A stretch of 64,000 nucleotides of DNA from Rhizobacter koreensis (GTDB lineage Bacteria > Pseudomonadota > Gammaproteobacteria > Burkholderiales > Burkholderiaceae_C), in assembly GCF_013366375.1 (NCBI RefSeq), contig NZ_JABWMJ010000008.1:186001-250000 (forward strand). The letters run 5' to 3'. The translations under genes and the position numbers were made by a program. Shown here in pieces: positions 1-8,839 of this stretch. The notes under the pieces are model-generated. The model was not told the DNA's origin, ran no database searches, and saw nothing but the letters and a program-made list of their open reading frames with translations. Within the stretch, counting starts at the first letter, position 1; the number at the start of each line of letters is the position of its first letter.

Positions 1-66
1 GCGGATGCGCGACTGGATGATCGAGGAGGCGGTGGTGCGGCCGGTCGGCGTGGTCGGGGCGTTCAT
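1..66 (-). CDS. 5' end of an unidentified gene, cut by the window edge
   Basis: Only the first 22 codons are present, beginning MNAPTTPTGRTTASSI, so no family can be assigned. The start is well supported: on the minus strand a strong ribosome-binding site (AAGGAGTG) ends a few bases before the ATG at 66. The gene begins 38 bases after the AtuA-family stop, on the same strand, so it is the next member of the long minus-strand acyl-CoA catabolic operon. A hydratase, dehydrogenase or regulator of that pathway would fit, but nothing visible tells which. Confidence 0.6.
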   Translation of the reverse strand, partial: MNAPTTPTGRTTASSIIQSRIR

Positions 67-104
67 GGATCACTCCTTGGGGTTTCGGGGCAGGGCGGGT
101 GGGG

Positions 105-1886
105 TCAGAGAGCGAGTTCGGCGGGGATCTCCACCGGATGGTCGAGCAGCATTTGCGCATAGGCCTTGCCCTGCGGGTCCATGCGCACCGAGGCGATGCC
201 GCCGCCGCCCAGCGCTTCCTGCAGCGTGAAGTTGAGCGCATGCGTGCCCGGCAGATCGTAGCGGCGCACCTCGCCGTGCACGAGGTGCGCGAACCAGCGC
301 GCCACTGCCTGCTCGGTGATGGCGGCACGGATGAAGGGCAGGTATTCGGGCTTGCGGGCGATGATGCCGATGTTGGCGGCGTCGCCCTTGTCGCCGCTGC
401 GGCCCCAGGCCAACTGCACCAGCGGCACGCTGCGTGCGCCGCGGGCGAAGGCATCGGCGGCGGGCAGCGGGCCATCCACCACCCGCAGCGCCGCGGCGTC
501 GAAGGGCACCCCGGCCAGCGCGGGCGCGGCGACCTTCTGCGCACCCATGTCGATGCTCACCGCGAGCTTCGCCTTCGGCACCAGGCAGGAGAAGAGCCGC
601 ACCACGGGCTGCACCTTCGGCCGCCCGCCGGTGAAGCCGGTGATCGCCGGCGCGGACATCAGCGCCATCGGCGCGACCTCGCGCGAGAACAGCTCGAGCG
701 CGTCTTTCAACGGGTGGCGCACGCCCACCTTGAGCATCACCTCGCGCGCGGACACTCGGCCATGAGGGCCGTAGGTATCCTCGGCGCCGATGGCTTCGAC
801 GCAGGCCTCGGTGAAGTCGGGCCAACCACGCTCGGCGAACTTGCGCCGCATGCGCGCCAGCATCGAAGCGCCGACACGGCGCGCCTTGGCGCCGGCGTCG
901 ATGCCGCCGATCATGAACAGGCTCATCGCGCGGAAGCCGTCGGCACAGGTGACGCTCACCTTCGCCTGGTCGGTGGGCGGCAGCCCGCGCGCGCCGCGCA
1001 CTTCCACGCGGTCGGGCCCCACCTGCGTGAGCGTGACGTCGGTGAAGTCGCACACCACGTCGGGCAGGATGTAGGCGCGCGGGTCGCCGATCTCGTAGAG
1101 CATCTGCTCGCCCACGGTGGAGGGGCACACCAGCCCGCCGGTGCCCGGCGGCTTGGTGATGACGAAGCCGCCGTCGGCGCTGCACTCGGCGATCGGGAAG
1201 CCCATGTCGTCCCAGCCGGGCACGCTGGCCCAATCGGTGTAGTTGCCGCCGGTGGCCTGCGTGCCGCATTCGATCAGGTGGCCGGCGAGGCTGCCTTGCG
1301 CCAGCTTGTCCAGGTCGTCGGCGGTCCAGCCGAAGCGCGCGATCAGCGGCGCCAGCGTCACCGCGCTGTCCACGCAGCGTCCGGTGACCACGATGTCGGC
1401 GCCCGCGGACAGCGCTGCGGCGATGGGGAAGGCGCCCAGGTAGGCGTTGGCGCTCATGACCTTGGCGGGGAAAGTTGCGCCGGAGAACATCTCCTTCGTG
1501 CCGGCCGCGCGCAGCACCTCGACTTGCGGCATCAGGTCGTCGCCGAGGACGGCGGCGATCTTCAGGTCCACGCCCTCGGCCGCGGCCGCAGCGACGAGCG
1601 CATCGCGGCAGGCCGACGGGTTCACCCCGCCGGCATTGGCCACCACCTGGATGCCGCGCGCCTTCAACTGCTTCATCAGGGGCTTCATGGTGGCGACGAA
1701 GTCCGGCGCGTAGCCCTGCGCCGGATCTTTCGCACGGGCGCGGATCAGCAGAGACATCGTGATCTCGGCCAGGTAGTCGAAGACCAGCACGTCGATGTCG
1801 CCGTGCTCGACCAGTTGTGCAGCGGAAAACTCGGTGTCGCCCCAGAAGCCGGAGGCGCAGCCGATTCGCAGGGTGTCCGTGCTCAT
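105..1886 (-). CDS. AtuA-family (DUF1446) acyl-CoA catabolism protein
   Basis: 593 residues, the usual length for the AtuA family. The N-terminal two thirds match the DUF1446/AtuA core (MSTDTLRIGCASGFWGD, then VVTGRCVDSAVTLAP). The last 110 residues form the AtuA-like C-terminal domain with WGRSGDKGDAANIG. In Pseudomonas the family belongs to the acyclic-terpene (citronellol/geraniol) degradation cluster; its reaction is not established. Here it shares an operon with carboxylase alpha and beta subunits and acyl-CoA dehydrogenases, which fits a branched or terpenoid acyl-CoA route. Start ATG 1886 has AAAGGA upstream; an open frame continues upstream but without family sequence. The symbol atuA is withheld because the pathway is inferred. 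Confidence 0.88.
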   Translation of the reverse strand: MSTDTLRIGCASGFWGDTEFSAAQLVEHGDIDVLVFDYLAEITMSLLIRARAKDPAQGYAPDFVATMKPLMKQLKARGIQVVANAGGVNPSACRDALVAAAAAEGVDLKIAAVLGDDLMPQVEVLRAAGTKEMFSGATFPAKVMSANAYLGAFPIAAALSAGADIVVTGRCVDSAVTLAPLIARFGWTADDLDKLAQGSLAGHLIECGTQATGGNYTDWASVPGWDDMGFPIAECSADGGFVITKPPGTGGLVCPSTVGEQMLYEIGDPRAYILPDVVCDFTDVTLTQVGPDRVEVRGARGLPPTDQAKVSVTCADGFRAMSLFMIGGIDAGAKARRVGASMLARMRRKFAERGWPDFTEACVEAIGAEDTYGPHGRVSAREVMLKVGVRHPLKDALELFSREVAPMALMSAPAITGFTGGRPKVQPVVRLFSCLVPKAKLAVSIDMGAQKVAAPALAGVPFDAAALRVVDGPLPAADAFARGARSVPLVQLAWGRSGDKGDAANIGIIARKPEYLPFIRAAITEQAVARWFAHLVHGEVRRYDLPGTHALNFTLQEALGGGGIASVRMDPQGKAYAQMLLDHPVEIPAELAL

Positions 1887-1935
1887 GCCGATAGGTCCTT
1901 TCGCGAGCGGTTGTTGGAGGGCGTGCGCAGCCGTT

Positions 1936-2426
1936 TCAGCGGCCGGCGCCGTCCGGTTGCGGCCACATGACGCGCCAGATGCCCTTGGCGGTGGCGCAGA
2001 CGCGTCCCTGGTCGTCGCGCAGCTCGCCTTCGGCAAAGGCCACGCTGCGCCCCGAGCGCACGACCCGGCCATGGGCTTCGAAGCGCGGGCCGGCGGCGGC
2101 ATCGACGTAGGTGATGTCGAGGTTGATGGTCGACTGGCGCAGTTCGTGTGGCGCGATGCTGCGCATCTCGGGCCGCGCCAGGTTGGCCGAGGCGATGGCG
2201 CAGCCGAGCGCGGCGTCGAACATGTACGCGATGACGCCACCGTTGATCACGTCGGCCGAGCCGCCGCCGCCGCGCTGCATCAAGGTGGGCTTGCGCAGGT
2301 GCACGACGGCACGCCCCACGCCGGCGAGTTCCAGCTCCAGGCCCTGCGCGCTGAGGAAGGTGTTGCTGCCCCAGCGCTGCCAGAAGGCGTCGACGACGGC
2401 GGGGGGAAGGGGGGGCTGATCGGTCA
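1936..2426 (-). CDS. PaaI-like hotdog-fold acyl-CoA thioesterase
   Basis: About 163 residues with the hotdog thioesterase signature NGGVIAYMFDAALG (an Asn-Gly-Gly turn, then the conserved Asp on the long helix). It probably hydrolyses an acyl-CoA intermediate and frees CoA when the pathway backs up. The frame stays open to an ATG at 2502, but that start overlaps the preceding Nudix/MBL gene by 41 bases and adds unconserved sequence. I prefer TTG 2426, which has AGGAA about 9 bases upstream. It lies between the Nudix/MBL gene and the AtuA-family gene on the same strand. Function is from family resemblance; substrate unknown. Confidence 0.8.
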
Positions 2427-2461
2427 AGGTCGGGTTCCTGTCGCAGAGAGTGACTTGGACG

Positions 2462-4111
2462 TCAAGGGCGCGCGAGTCCGAGCGCCTCGATGCGCTCGAC
2501 ATGCGCGATCAGCGAGCGCTTGGCCACCGGCCAGAGCTGCCTGGGCGTGTCGGCGTAGGCGATCGGCACCCAGTCTTCCGGGTCACCGTCGGGACGCTGG
2601 CGCATCGCGGCGAGCACCTTCGCCTCGCGCGCCAGCCGGTGCGCCTTCAGCCACGCGATGGCCTGCGGCGCCGAGCCGATGACGTGGCCGTGCGCCGGCA
2701 GGATGAAGCGGATGTCTTGCTGCGCGCATTCGCGCAGCAGCCGGTCGAGCGAGTCGATGTAGGCGGCCATGTTGCCGTCGGGCGGGTCGATCACCGTGGT
2801 GCTGCCGTTGAGCACGTGGTCGCCGGAGAACAGCAGCCCATCCTCCTCGAGCACCAGGCACACGTGGTTGGCGGCATGGCCGGGCGTGTGCACCGCGCGC
2901 AGCGTGACGCGGTGCTCCGGGGCGTCGAGCACGACGCGTTCACCATCGGCGAGCACGCGGTCGGGCGTGAATTCGGAATGCGCACGCGCCGTGGCCTCCG
3001 ACGGCAGGCCGAGGATCGGCGGGCGATGGCCGGCGGCCGCTTCGCAGGCCTGCGCCAGCGGCCGCGCCGCGGGCGAATGGTCGGGATGCGAATGCGTGCA
3101 GACGATGGTCTGCACCTTGCCGCCGGTGAATTCGAGCAGGCGTGTGACGTGGGCGTCGTCCGGGGGCCCGGGGTCGATGACGACGAAGCCTGTCTCTGCG
3201 CTGCCCAGGATGTACGCATTCGTCCCTGGCCCCGTCATCACGCCCGGGTTGGGCGCGGTGAAGCGCCACAGGTGCCGCAGCAACTGCACCGGACGTTCAC
3301 TCTGCCAGTCGAGCGCATGCAGCAGCTGCCCGTCGGGGCAGACGAGTTCGAGCTCGCCGAACGGGAGGTCGCTCTCCATGTAGCGCTGCGGCTTGCCGCC
3401 GACGAGCGCGCCGCGCGGGCACGACTCCCAGTGCGGCCGGTTGCTCGCGCAGGCGGCTAGCGCGGCGTCGACGCTGGCAAAGCCCGCCAGCCAGCGCAGC
3501 GTGCGCAGGGTCGGGAAGATCATCGGCAGCGTGCCCGCCTCGTGGTGCGCCAGCGCGTCGGTGGCGCGCAGCCACACCGGCTCGAACTGCTCGCTGTCGT
3601 CGGCCACCGGCGTCTGGGCTTCGGGCATGCGGCCGATCAGGAACAGCGTGTCGAAGCGGCGCGGCTGCACGTCGCGGTCGGTGGTCCAGCGCACGGCGAC
3701 GCGCAGCGCGTCGGCGGTCAGGCGCAGGCCGCGTGTGCGCAGCTGCGGGTACAGCGGCTCCCGGCGCTCCAGCGTGGCCAGATCCTGCGCGGTCAGCGGG
3801 CGGCCATCCGCGTCGTGCGCATGCAGCACGCCGAGTTCCTCGAAGCTCTCGCGGAGCGCGGCCATCGCGGCGGGCAGGTGGGGCAGCGCGGCTGCGGCCG
3901 TGCCTGCGAGGTCAGCCACCGCCGCATCGGCATCGTCGACGCGGCCACCCGGGAACACGAACACGCCGGGCAGGAAGCTGGCGCTCGGCGAGCGCCGCGT
4001 CAGCAGTACTTCGGGACCGGAGGCCGTGTCGCGCAGCCACATCAGCGTGGCTGCCGACCGCGGCGCCACGGGCTTGCGCGGTGGATGAAGCTGGGTGGCG
4101 GCGCGGACCAT
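2462..4111 (-). CDS. Nudix hydrolase / metallo-beta-lactamase fusion protein
   Basis: A 549-residue two-domain protein. Residues ~20-220 form a Nudix domain: FPGGRV begins the motif and RESFEELGV near residue 90 is its catalytic half, with a longer insertion between them than the classical box. Residues ~270-500 form a metallo-beta-lactamase domain with the metal ligands THSHPDHS, HTPGHAANH, SGDH and PAHGH. The Nudix half resembles CoA-pyrophosphatase-like NUDT19 types and the MBL half resembles LACTB2/glyoxalase-II types. A role in hydrolysing CoA derivatives or thioesters suits this acyl-CoA operon but is inferred. Start ATG 4111; its 3' end lies near the thioesterase start. Confidence 0.85.
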   Translation of the reverse strand: MVRAATQLHPPRKPVAPRSAATLMWLRDTASGPEVLLTRRSPSASFLPGVFVFPGGRVDDADAAVADLAGTAAAALPHLPAAMAALRESFEELGVLHAHDADGRPLTAQDLATLERREPLYPQLRTRGLRLTADALRVAVRWTTDRDVQPRRFDTLFLIGRMPEAQTPVADDSEQFEPVWLRATDALAHHEAGTLPMIFPTLRTLRWLAGFASVDAALAACASNRPHWESCPRGALVGGKPQRYMESDLPFGELELVCPDGQLLHALDWQSERPVQLLRHLWRFTAPNPGVMTGPGTNAYILGSAETGFVVIDPGPPDDAHVTRLLEFTGGKVQTIVCTHSHPDHSPAARPLAQACEAAAGHRPPILGLPSEATARAHSEFTPDRVLADGERVVLDAPEHRVTLRAVHTPGHAANHVCLVLEEDGLLFSGDHVLNGSTTVIDPPDGNMAAYIDSLDRLLRECAQQDIRFILPAHGHVIGSAPQAIAWLKAHRLAREAKVLAAMRQRPDGDPEDWVPIAYADTPRQLWPVAKRSLIAHVERIEALGLARP

Positions 4112-4124
4112 GACTCAACGGCCT

Positions 4125-5531
4125 TCAGGCGCTCGCGCTGTTCGAACGCAGCAGCTCGTCGAGCGTGCGCTCCAGGTGCCGCAGCGAGTTGCACTCGCGC
4201 GCGATGTGGCAGTAGGGCGCGTAGCGCTTCATCTCCGAATCGCCCAGGCCCCAGAACGCGCGCGGCTCGGGGTTGAGCCAGATGACGCGCCGCGCGCGGC
4301 CATACAGCGTCTTCATGATCTCGCTGCGCGGATGGCCGCGGTTGTTGCGCGCATCGCCGAGCACGAGCACGGTCGTGCGGTGATCGATGCGGTGCATCAG
4401 CTGCTCGTCCAGGTCGAGCAGCATTTGGCCGTAGTCGGTGCCCGAGCCGCCCACGGCCTGCATGACCCTGTCCACTGCCTGCTCCACCGGCAGCGACTCG
4501 AACGTGGCGCTCACGTCGACGAGGTGGTTCGTGAACGCGTAGGACTGCACGTCCGACAGCAACTCGTCCAGGCTGTACAGGAACAGCAGCAGGAAGCGCG
4601 CGTACTGGCGCACCGAACCGCTCACGTCGCAGATGGCCACCACCTTGGGTCGCTCGACACGCATGCTGCGCCAGTGGGTCTCGAACATCACGCCGCCATA
4701 GGCCGCATTGGCGCGCATGGTGCGGCGGAAGTCGAGCTGGCCGCGCTGCTCGCGGCGCTTGCGCCGGCCGTGGCGCTCCGCCAGCCGACGCGCGATCTTG
4801 CGCACGATCTCGTGCATGCGCGCGAAGTCGCGGCGATCGATGGTGGACAGCTTCTGCGACTGCAGGAATTCGTCGTGCAGCTCGCGCGTGGGCGCGGTGC
4901 CGTACATCGCGAGCTTGCGCTCGACGAAGTTGCGCACCTCGTTGAAGAGCCGCTTGCGCGCCAGCTCCAGGTCGGCGTGGCGCTGGGGAGCCAGCGTCTG
5001 GCGGCGCGCCTCGCTGATCTCGCGGTCCAGCAGCTCCAGCCCCATGGCCTGCTGGATCTTCTGCGTGTAGTGGCCCTTCTGGGTGAAGAACCAGATGTCG
5101 GTCAGGCCGACCTCGCGCGCCGCCTGCTGCATGCGGCGCGACAGTGCCGCCGAGTCGCCCGACATCAGCAGCTGGGACAAGGCCTGCCCGGCGCTGCCGT
5201 GGCAGCCGCCGGGGCCACCGCTGCCCTGGCCACTGCTTTCGCGTGGCGGCGTCTGCGTCTGCGGCTGCGAGGCGTCGACGACCGGCGGGCCTGCCGATGC
5301 GGCGGTGGTGCCGAAGGAATCGAAGTGGAAGAAGCGATCGAAGGTCTCGTCGAAGATGGCGCGGTCGGGCAGCGTCTTGGCCAGCGTCGCGCCCAGCGCC
5401 GACTTGAGCAGGTCGCGCTCGCCCCAGCCCACCAGCGCGGTGGCGCGCGCCGCGTCGATCTGCGCGTTCAGGCTCACGTCCAGGTCGCTGCCGCGCAGCG
5501 CCTTGAAGAAGTCCTCAAGCGTGGCTTGCAT
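4125..5531 (-). CDS. VWA-domain CoxE-like protein, partner of MoxR ATPase
   Basis: 468 residues. The C-terminal half is a von Willebrand A domain with an intact MIDAS: DVSGS near residue 300, then GGSGTDYG and VLVLGDARNN. The N-terminal half is the helical CoxE/YehP-type extension, with a low-complexity linker rich in Gln, Ser and Gly around residue 95. Such proteins pair with MoxR AAA+ ATPases as metal-insertion or maturation chaperones, as CoxD/CoxE do for CO dehydrogenase. The gene overlaps the end of the MoxR gene by 17 bases, so they are translationally coupled. No CO dehydrogenase is present; the client here is unknown. Confidence 0.88.
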   Translation of the reverse strand: MQATLEDFFKALRGSDLDVSLNAQIDAARATALVGWGERDLLKSALGATLAKTLPDRAIFDETFDRFFHFDSFGTTAASAGPPVVDASQPQTQTPPRESSGQGSGGPGGCHGSAGQALSQLLMSGDSAALSRRMQQAAREVGLTDIWFFTQKGHYTQKIQQAMGLELLDREISEARRQTLAPQRHADLELARKRLFNEVRNFVERKLAMYGTAPTRELHDEFLQSQKLSTIDRRDFARMHEIVRKIARRLAERHGRRKRREQRGQLDFRRTMRANAAYGGVMFETHWRSMRVERPKVVAICDVSGSVRQYARFLLLFLYSLDELLSDVQSYAFTNHLVDVSATFESLPVEQAVDRVMQAVGGSGTDYGQMLLDLDEQLMHRIDHRTTVLVLGDARNNRGHPRSEIMKTLYGRARRVIWLNPEPRAFWGLGDSEMKRYAPYCHIARECNSLRHLERTLDELLRSNSASA

Positions 5532-6483
5532 GAGGGAACTCCGCGTTCTTGCGCGCCTTGTCCATCAAGGTGGGCAGCTGTTCGGCGGCGGTGGCAATGT
5601 CCTGCTCGAACTTCAGGAGCACGTTGAGGGTGTCGCGCACCAGGTCCAGGCTCAGGTGCTCGGAGTTCAGCAGCAGCAGCGTCCTGGCCCAGTCGATGGT
5701 CTCGCTGACCGAGGGCTGCTTCTTCAGCTCCAGCTCGCGCACCGCCTGCACGAAGGCGACGAGATCGCGGTTGAGTTTGCTGCTCAGCCCCGGCACCCGC
5801 CGCTCGAGGATGCGGCGCTCGATGGCGGCGTCGGGGAAGGGGATGTGCAGGTGCAGGCAGCGGCGCTTGAGCGCATCGCTCATCTCTCGCGTGTTGTTGC
5901 TGGTGAGGAAGACCAGCGGCTTGACCTTGGCCGCGATGGTGCCGAGCTCGGGCACCGAGACCTGGAAGTCCGACAGCACCTCGAGCAGGAAGGCCTCGAA
6001 CTCGGGGTCGGACTTGTCGACCTCGTCGATCAGCAGCACGCAGCCGCGCTCCTGGTGCAGCGCCTGGTACAGCGGCCGCGGCTCGAGGAAGTGCTCGGAG
6101 AAGAACAGGTCGTCGTGCGCGTGCAGCTTCTCGATCGAGGCCGCCAGCCCCACTGCGCCCTGCATCAGCTCGGCCAGCTTGTCCTTCAGCAGCTGCGTGT
6201 ACAGCAGTTGCTTGCCGTACTTCCATTCGTACAGCGCCTTCGATTCGTCCAGGCCCTCGTAGCACTGCATGCGAATCAGCGGCACGTCGAGGATGCCGGC
6301 CATGGTCTTGGCCAGCTCGGTCTTGCCGACCCCGGCCGGGCCTTCGACCAGCACGGGCTTCTCGAGGTTGAAGGCCAGGTAGACCGCAGTGGCGAGTTGC
6401 CGGCTGGCGATGTAGTCGGCGTCCGCCAGGCGGGACGACACCACGTCCACGCTCGCGAAGTGGGTGTCATGCAGGGACTTCAT
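5515..6483 (-). CDS. MoxR-family AAA+ ATPase
   Basis: 322 residues, normal for MoxR proteins. Walker A is GPAGVGKTE near residue 48, Walker B LLIDEVD near 150, sensor 1 FLTSNN, and an arginine-finger region DALKRRCLH follows. MoxR ATPases remodel client enzymes together with a VWA-domain partner, here the overlapping gene 4125-5531. The start at 6483 overlaps the 3' end of the upstream acyl-CoA dehydrogenase-like gene by 17 bases. Coupling on both sides places a chaperone pair inside an acyl-CoA oxidation operon, which suggests, but does not show, that the client is one of the neighbouring enzymes. Confidence 0.9.
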   Translation of the reverse strand: MKSLHDTHFASVDVVSSRLADADYIASRQLATAVYLAFNLEKPVLVEGPAGVGKTELAKTMAGILDVPLIRMQCYEGLDESKALYEWKYGKQLLYTQLLKDKLAELMQGAVGLAASIEKLHAHDDLFFSEHFLEPRPLYQALHQERGCVLLIDEVDKSDPEFEAFLLEVLSDFQVSVPELGTIAAKVKPLVFLTSNNTREMSDALKRRCLHLHIPFPDAAIERRILERRVPGLSSKLNRDLVAFVQAVRELELKKQPSVSETIDWARTLLLLNSEHLSLDLVRDTLNVLLKFEQDIATAAEQLPTLMDKARKNAEFPHASHA

Positions 6484-7657
6484 CGGACTCCTCGGTGAGC
6501 AGCATGCGTTGGCCGGCTTCGAGCTGGCGCGTCTCGCCGACGCTGCGGGCGATGCCCAGCACGCAACGGATGTCGCGGCTCAGAGACGCGATGGCGTCGC
6601 CCAGATCGTCGAGCGTTGCGGCGAGAGATTCGAACTCGGCCTGCCAGCGTTCCAGCAGGCGCCGGCTGCCGGCGTTGAACTGCGCCAGGCCTGTGCCCGG
6701 GCCTTCGGCTTCGAGGCGGCGGGCCGCCTGGTCGGCCACCGCCTGCAGGGCATCGAGCTCGAGCCGCAACGCGCCCAGCCGGCGCAGCAGTGCCGGCGCG
6801 GGCTGGGTCGGGCGCAACCAGCGCGCCAGTGCGTCAAGCTCGGCGTGCATCGCGCCCACCACCGCGCTGGTGAGCAGCGCGTCCTCGACCACGCGAACGG
6901 GCCTGGCAATGCGGTCGAAGGCGGTGCCACCCGGGCCCAGCCGGCAGGCAGCGGGCACAGCGCAAGCGTCGAGTTGCAGGCCGGCGTGCTGCAAGGGCGC
7001 CAGCACCGCAGCAGCGGGTGCGCTGATCGGGCCCGAGCCGGCGCCAGCCGAAGGCTGAAGCGCAAGGCCCGGCGTGCCGGCTTCGACCAGGAAGGCGTCG
7101 AAGGCCTTGCGCGGGCCGTCATCCGCCGTGACCGCCAGCACCACGAAGACATCGGCCGCCGGGCCATTGCTGACGTGCGACTTGCTGCCGTCGAGCAGCC
7201 AGCGCTCGCCCTGCGCGTCCTGTTCTCGGCGGGCGCTGCAGCGCAGGCGTTTCGGGTGCGCGCCGGCGTCGGGCTCGGAGACGGCCAGGCCCACGATGGC
7301 CTGGCCGGCGGCCATGCGCCGCAGCAGTGCGCGCACCCGTTCCGATTCGATCCCCGCGCCGCTGATGACGCAGCGCCCCAGCATCTCGTTGAGCATCCAG
7401 CCGAGCGTGAGGCCGAGGCTGCCGGTCTCGCGCGCCATGCCGCCGGCAAGCCGGGCGATGGTGGGCCAGTCGGCACGTGGGCCGCGCCCGTCGAGGTCGA
7501 ACGACAGGCCCAGCAGGCCCTGCTCACCCAGGTGGCGCCACCAGGCGCGCGGAAAGCCGGCTTCGCGCGCCACCGCGGGCGCACCACGCAACGCCTGGCG
7601 CAGCGCCCGCACCAGGCCCTCGGCCGGCGGGCGCTCGGCAGCTGGCGAGGTCTTCAT
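6467..7657 (-). CDS. divergent acyl-CoA dehydrogenase-like protein (degenerate partner)
   Basis: 396 residues with the acyl-CoA dehydrogenase architecture: helical N-terminal domain, then AVSEPDAGAHPKRL and LLDGSKSHVSNGPAADVFVVLAV in the middle beta domain (compare the canonical TEP-GSD and VNG-K-ITN motifs). The C-terminal domain is atypical. The usual GG-G--------R and GT-E segment is replaced by SRDIRCVLGIARSVGETRQ, and the helix-G Glu-Arg pair typical of the isovaleryl/long-chain subgroup is absent. The ATG overlaps the stop of the canonical acyl-CoA dehydrogenase next to it (ATGA), so the two are made together. A heteromeric enzyme with a non-catalytic subunit is a reasonable inference. 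Confidence 0.8.
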   Translation of the reverse strand: MKTSPAAERPPAEGLVRALRQALRGAPAVAREAGFPRAWWRHLGEQGLLGLSFDLDGRGPRADWPTIARLAGGMARETGSLGLTLGWMLNEMLGRCVISGAGIESERVRALLRRMAAGQAIVGLAVSEPDAGAHPKRLRCSARREQDAQGERWLLDGSKSHVSNGPAADVFVVLAVTADDGPRKAFDAFLVEAGTPGLALQPSAGAGSGPISAPAAAVLAPLQHAGLQLDACAVPAACRLGPGGTAFDRIARPVRVVEDALLTSAVVGAMHAELDALARWLRPTQPAPALLRRLGALRLELDALQAVADQAARRLEAEGPGTGLAQFNAGSRRLLERWQAEFESLAATLDDLGDAIASLSRDIRCVLGIARSVGETRQLEAGQRMLLTEESDEVPA

Positions 7658-8802
7658 GCGTGGAACCCCAGCTGCCGCGCCGCCAGGTCGCGCATCACCT
7701 CCTCGGCCCCACCGCCGATGGCGTTGACCTTCACCTCGCGGTAAATGCGCTCCACCGTCACGCCGCGGATGAAGCCCGCGCCGCCGTGCATCTGCACCGC
7801 CTCGTTGGCGCAGAAGGCCATGGTCTGCGTGGCCTGGTTCTTCAGCAGGCAGATCTCGCCCACCGGCGCGTCGCCCTGCTCGACGCGCCAGGCCAGCGTC
7901 TCGAGCATGGCCTGCGTGGCTTCGATGCGCATCGCCATGTCGGCCAGCTTGTGGCGCGTGACCTGCTGGTCGATGAGCTTGCCGCCGAACATCTCGCGCT
8001 GCTTCGCCCAGGCCAGCGTTTCGTCCAGGCACACCTGCGCGAAGCCGTTCGCACCCGCAGCCAGGAAGATGCGCTCGCGGTTGAAGTTCTGCATGATGGC
8101 CTTGAAGCCCTGGTTCTCGGTGCCCACGAGGTTGTCCACGGGCACGCGCACGTCGTCGAAGTGCAGCGTGGCGGTGTCCGAGCACAGCCAGCCCATCTTG
8201 GACAGCGGCGTCTGAGTGAAGCCCGGCATGCCCTTCTCGATGAGCAGCAGCGACACGCCGGCCGGACCCGGGCCGCCGGTGCGCACGGCCACGGTGTAGA
8301 AGTCGGCGCGGATGCCCGAGGTGATGAAGGTCTTGGAACCGTTGACGACGTAGTGGTCGCCGTCGCGCAGGGCGGTGGTCTTGAGGTTGGCGACGTCGGA
8401 GCCGCCCGAGGGCTCGGTGATGCCCAGCGCGCTGATCTTCTCGCCGCGCATCACCGGTGGCAGCACCTTGCGCTTGAGCGCCTCGCTGCCGACGTTGACG
8501 ATGGGCGGGCAGCCGATGGTGTGCGACAGCAGGCTGGCCAGCACGCCGCCGCCGCCGCAGCGCGCGAGCTCCTGGGCGGCGATGATGGTCATGAAAAGGT
8601 CGCCGTCGTTGCCGCCGTACGCCTCGGGAAAGCCCAGGCCCAGCAGCCCGAGTTCGGCGGCCTGTCGGTACAGCTCGCGCGGGAAGCTCGCCTGGTTCTC
8701 CCAGGCCTCGACGTTCGGCGTGATTTCGCGCGCGACGAAACGCCGCACTGCGGCCCGGAAGGCCTCGTGCTCGGCGGTGTAGAAGGGGCTGGATCGGCTC
8801 AT
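7654..8802 (-). CDS. acyl-CoA dehydrogenase (isovaleryl/citronellyl-type subgroup)
   Basis: 382 residues from ATG 8802 (GGAGA upstream). A TTG at 8820 is possible but has no site. Canonical features are FPEAYGGNDGD, GITEPSGGSDVANLKT, YVVNGSKTFITSG and MHGGAGFIRG. The canonical Glu before the C-terminal Gly-Thr is a Gly here (AIGGGAEE), while a Glu-Arg pair sits in helix G (FNRERIFLA). That is the arrangement of isovaleryl- and long-chain-type enzymes, to which citronellyl-CoA dehydrogenase (AtuD) is related. It introduces the alpha-beta double bond and passes electrons to Etf. It is coupled to the divergent dehydrogenase-like gene downstream. Confidence 0.92.
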   Translation of the reverse strand: MSRSSPFYTAEHEAFRAAVRRFVAREITPNVEAWENQASFPRELYRQAAELGLLGLGFPEAYGGNDGDLFMTIIAAQELARCGGGGVLASLLSHTIGCPPIVNVGSEALKRKVLPPVMRGEKISALGITEPSGGSDVANLKTTALRDGDHYVVNGSKTFITSGIRADFYTVAVRTGGPGPAGVSLLLIEKGMPGFTQTPLSKMGWLCSDTATLHFDDVRVPVDNLVGTENQGFKAIMQNFNRERIFLAAGANGFAQVCLDETLAWAKQREMFGGKLIDQQVTRHKLADMAMRIEATQAMLETLAWRVEQGDAPVGEICLLKNQATQTMAFCANEAVQMHGGAGFIRGVTVERIYREVKVNAIGGGAEEVMRDLAARQLGFHA

Positions 8803-8839
8803 CGTGGGTCTCCGGGCCAATGCGGGTAATTCAGTCTGT

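Noticed and set aside
99..1970. Very long plus-strand open frame opposite the AtuA-family gene (and similar ones at 5083-6498, 6464-7744, 12.0-14.7 kb and elsewhere)
   Set aside because: His/Arg/Gly/Ala-rich shadow frames caused by high GC on the opposite strand of well-identified genes; no domain motifs.
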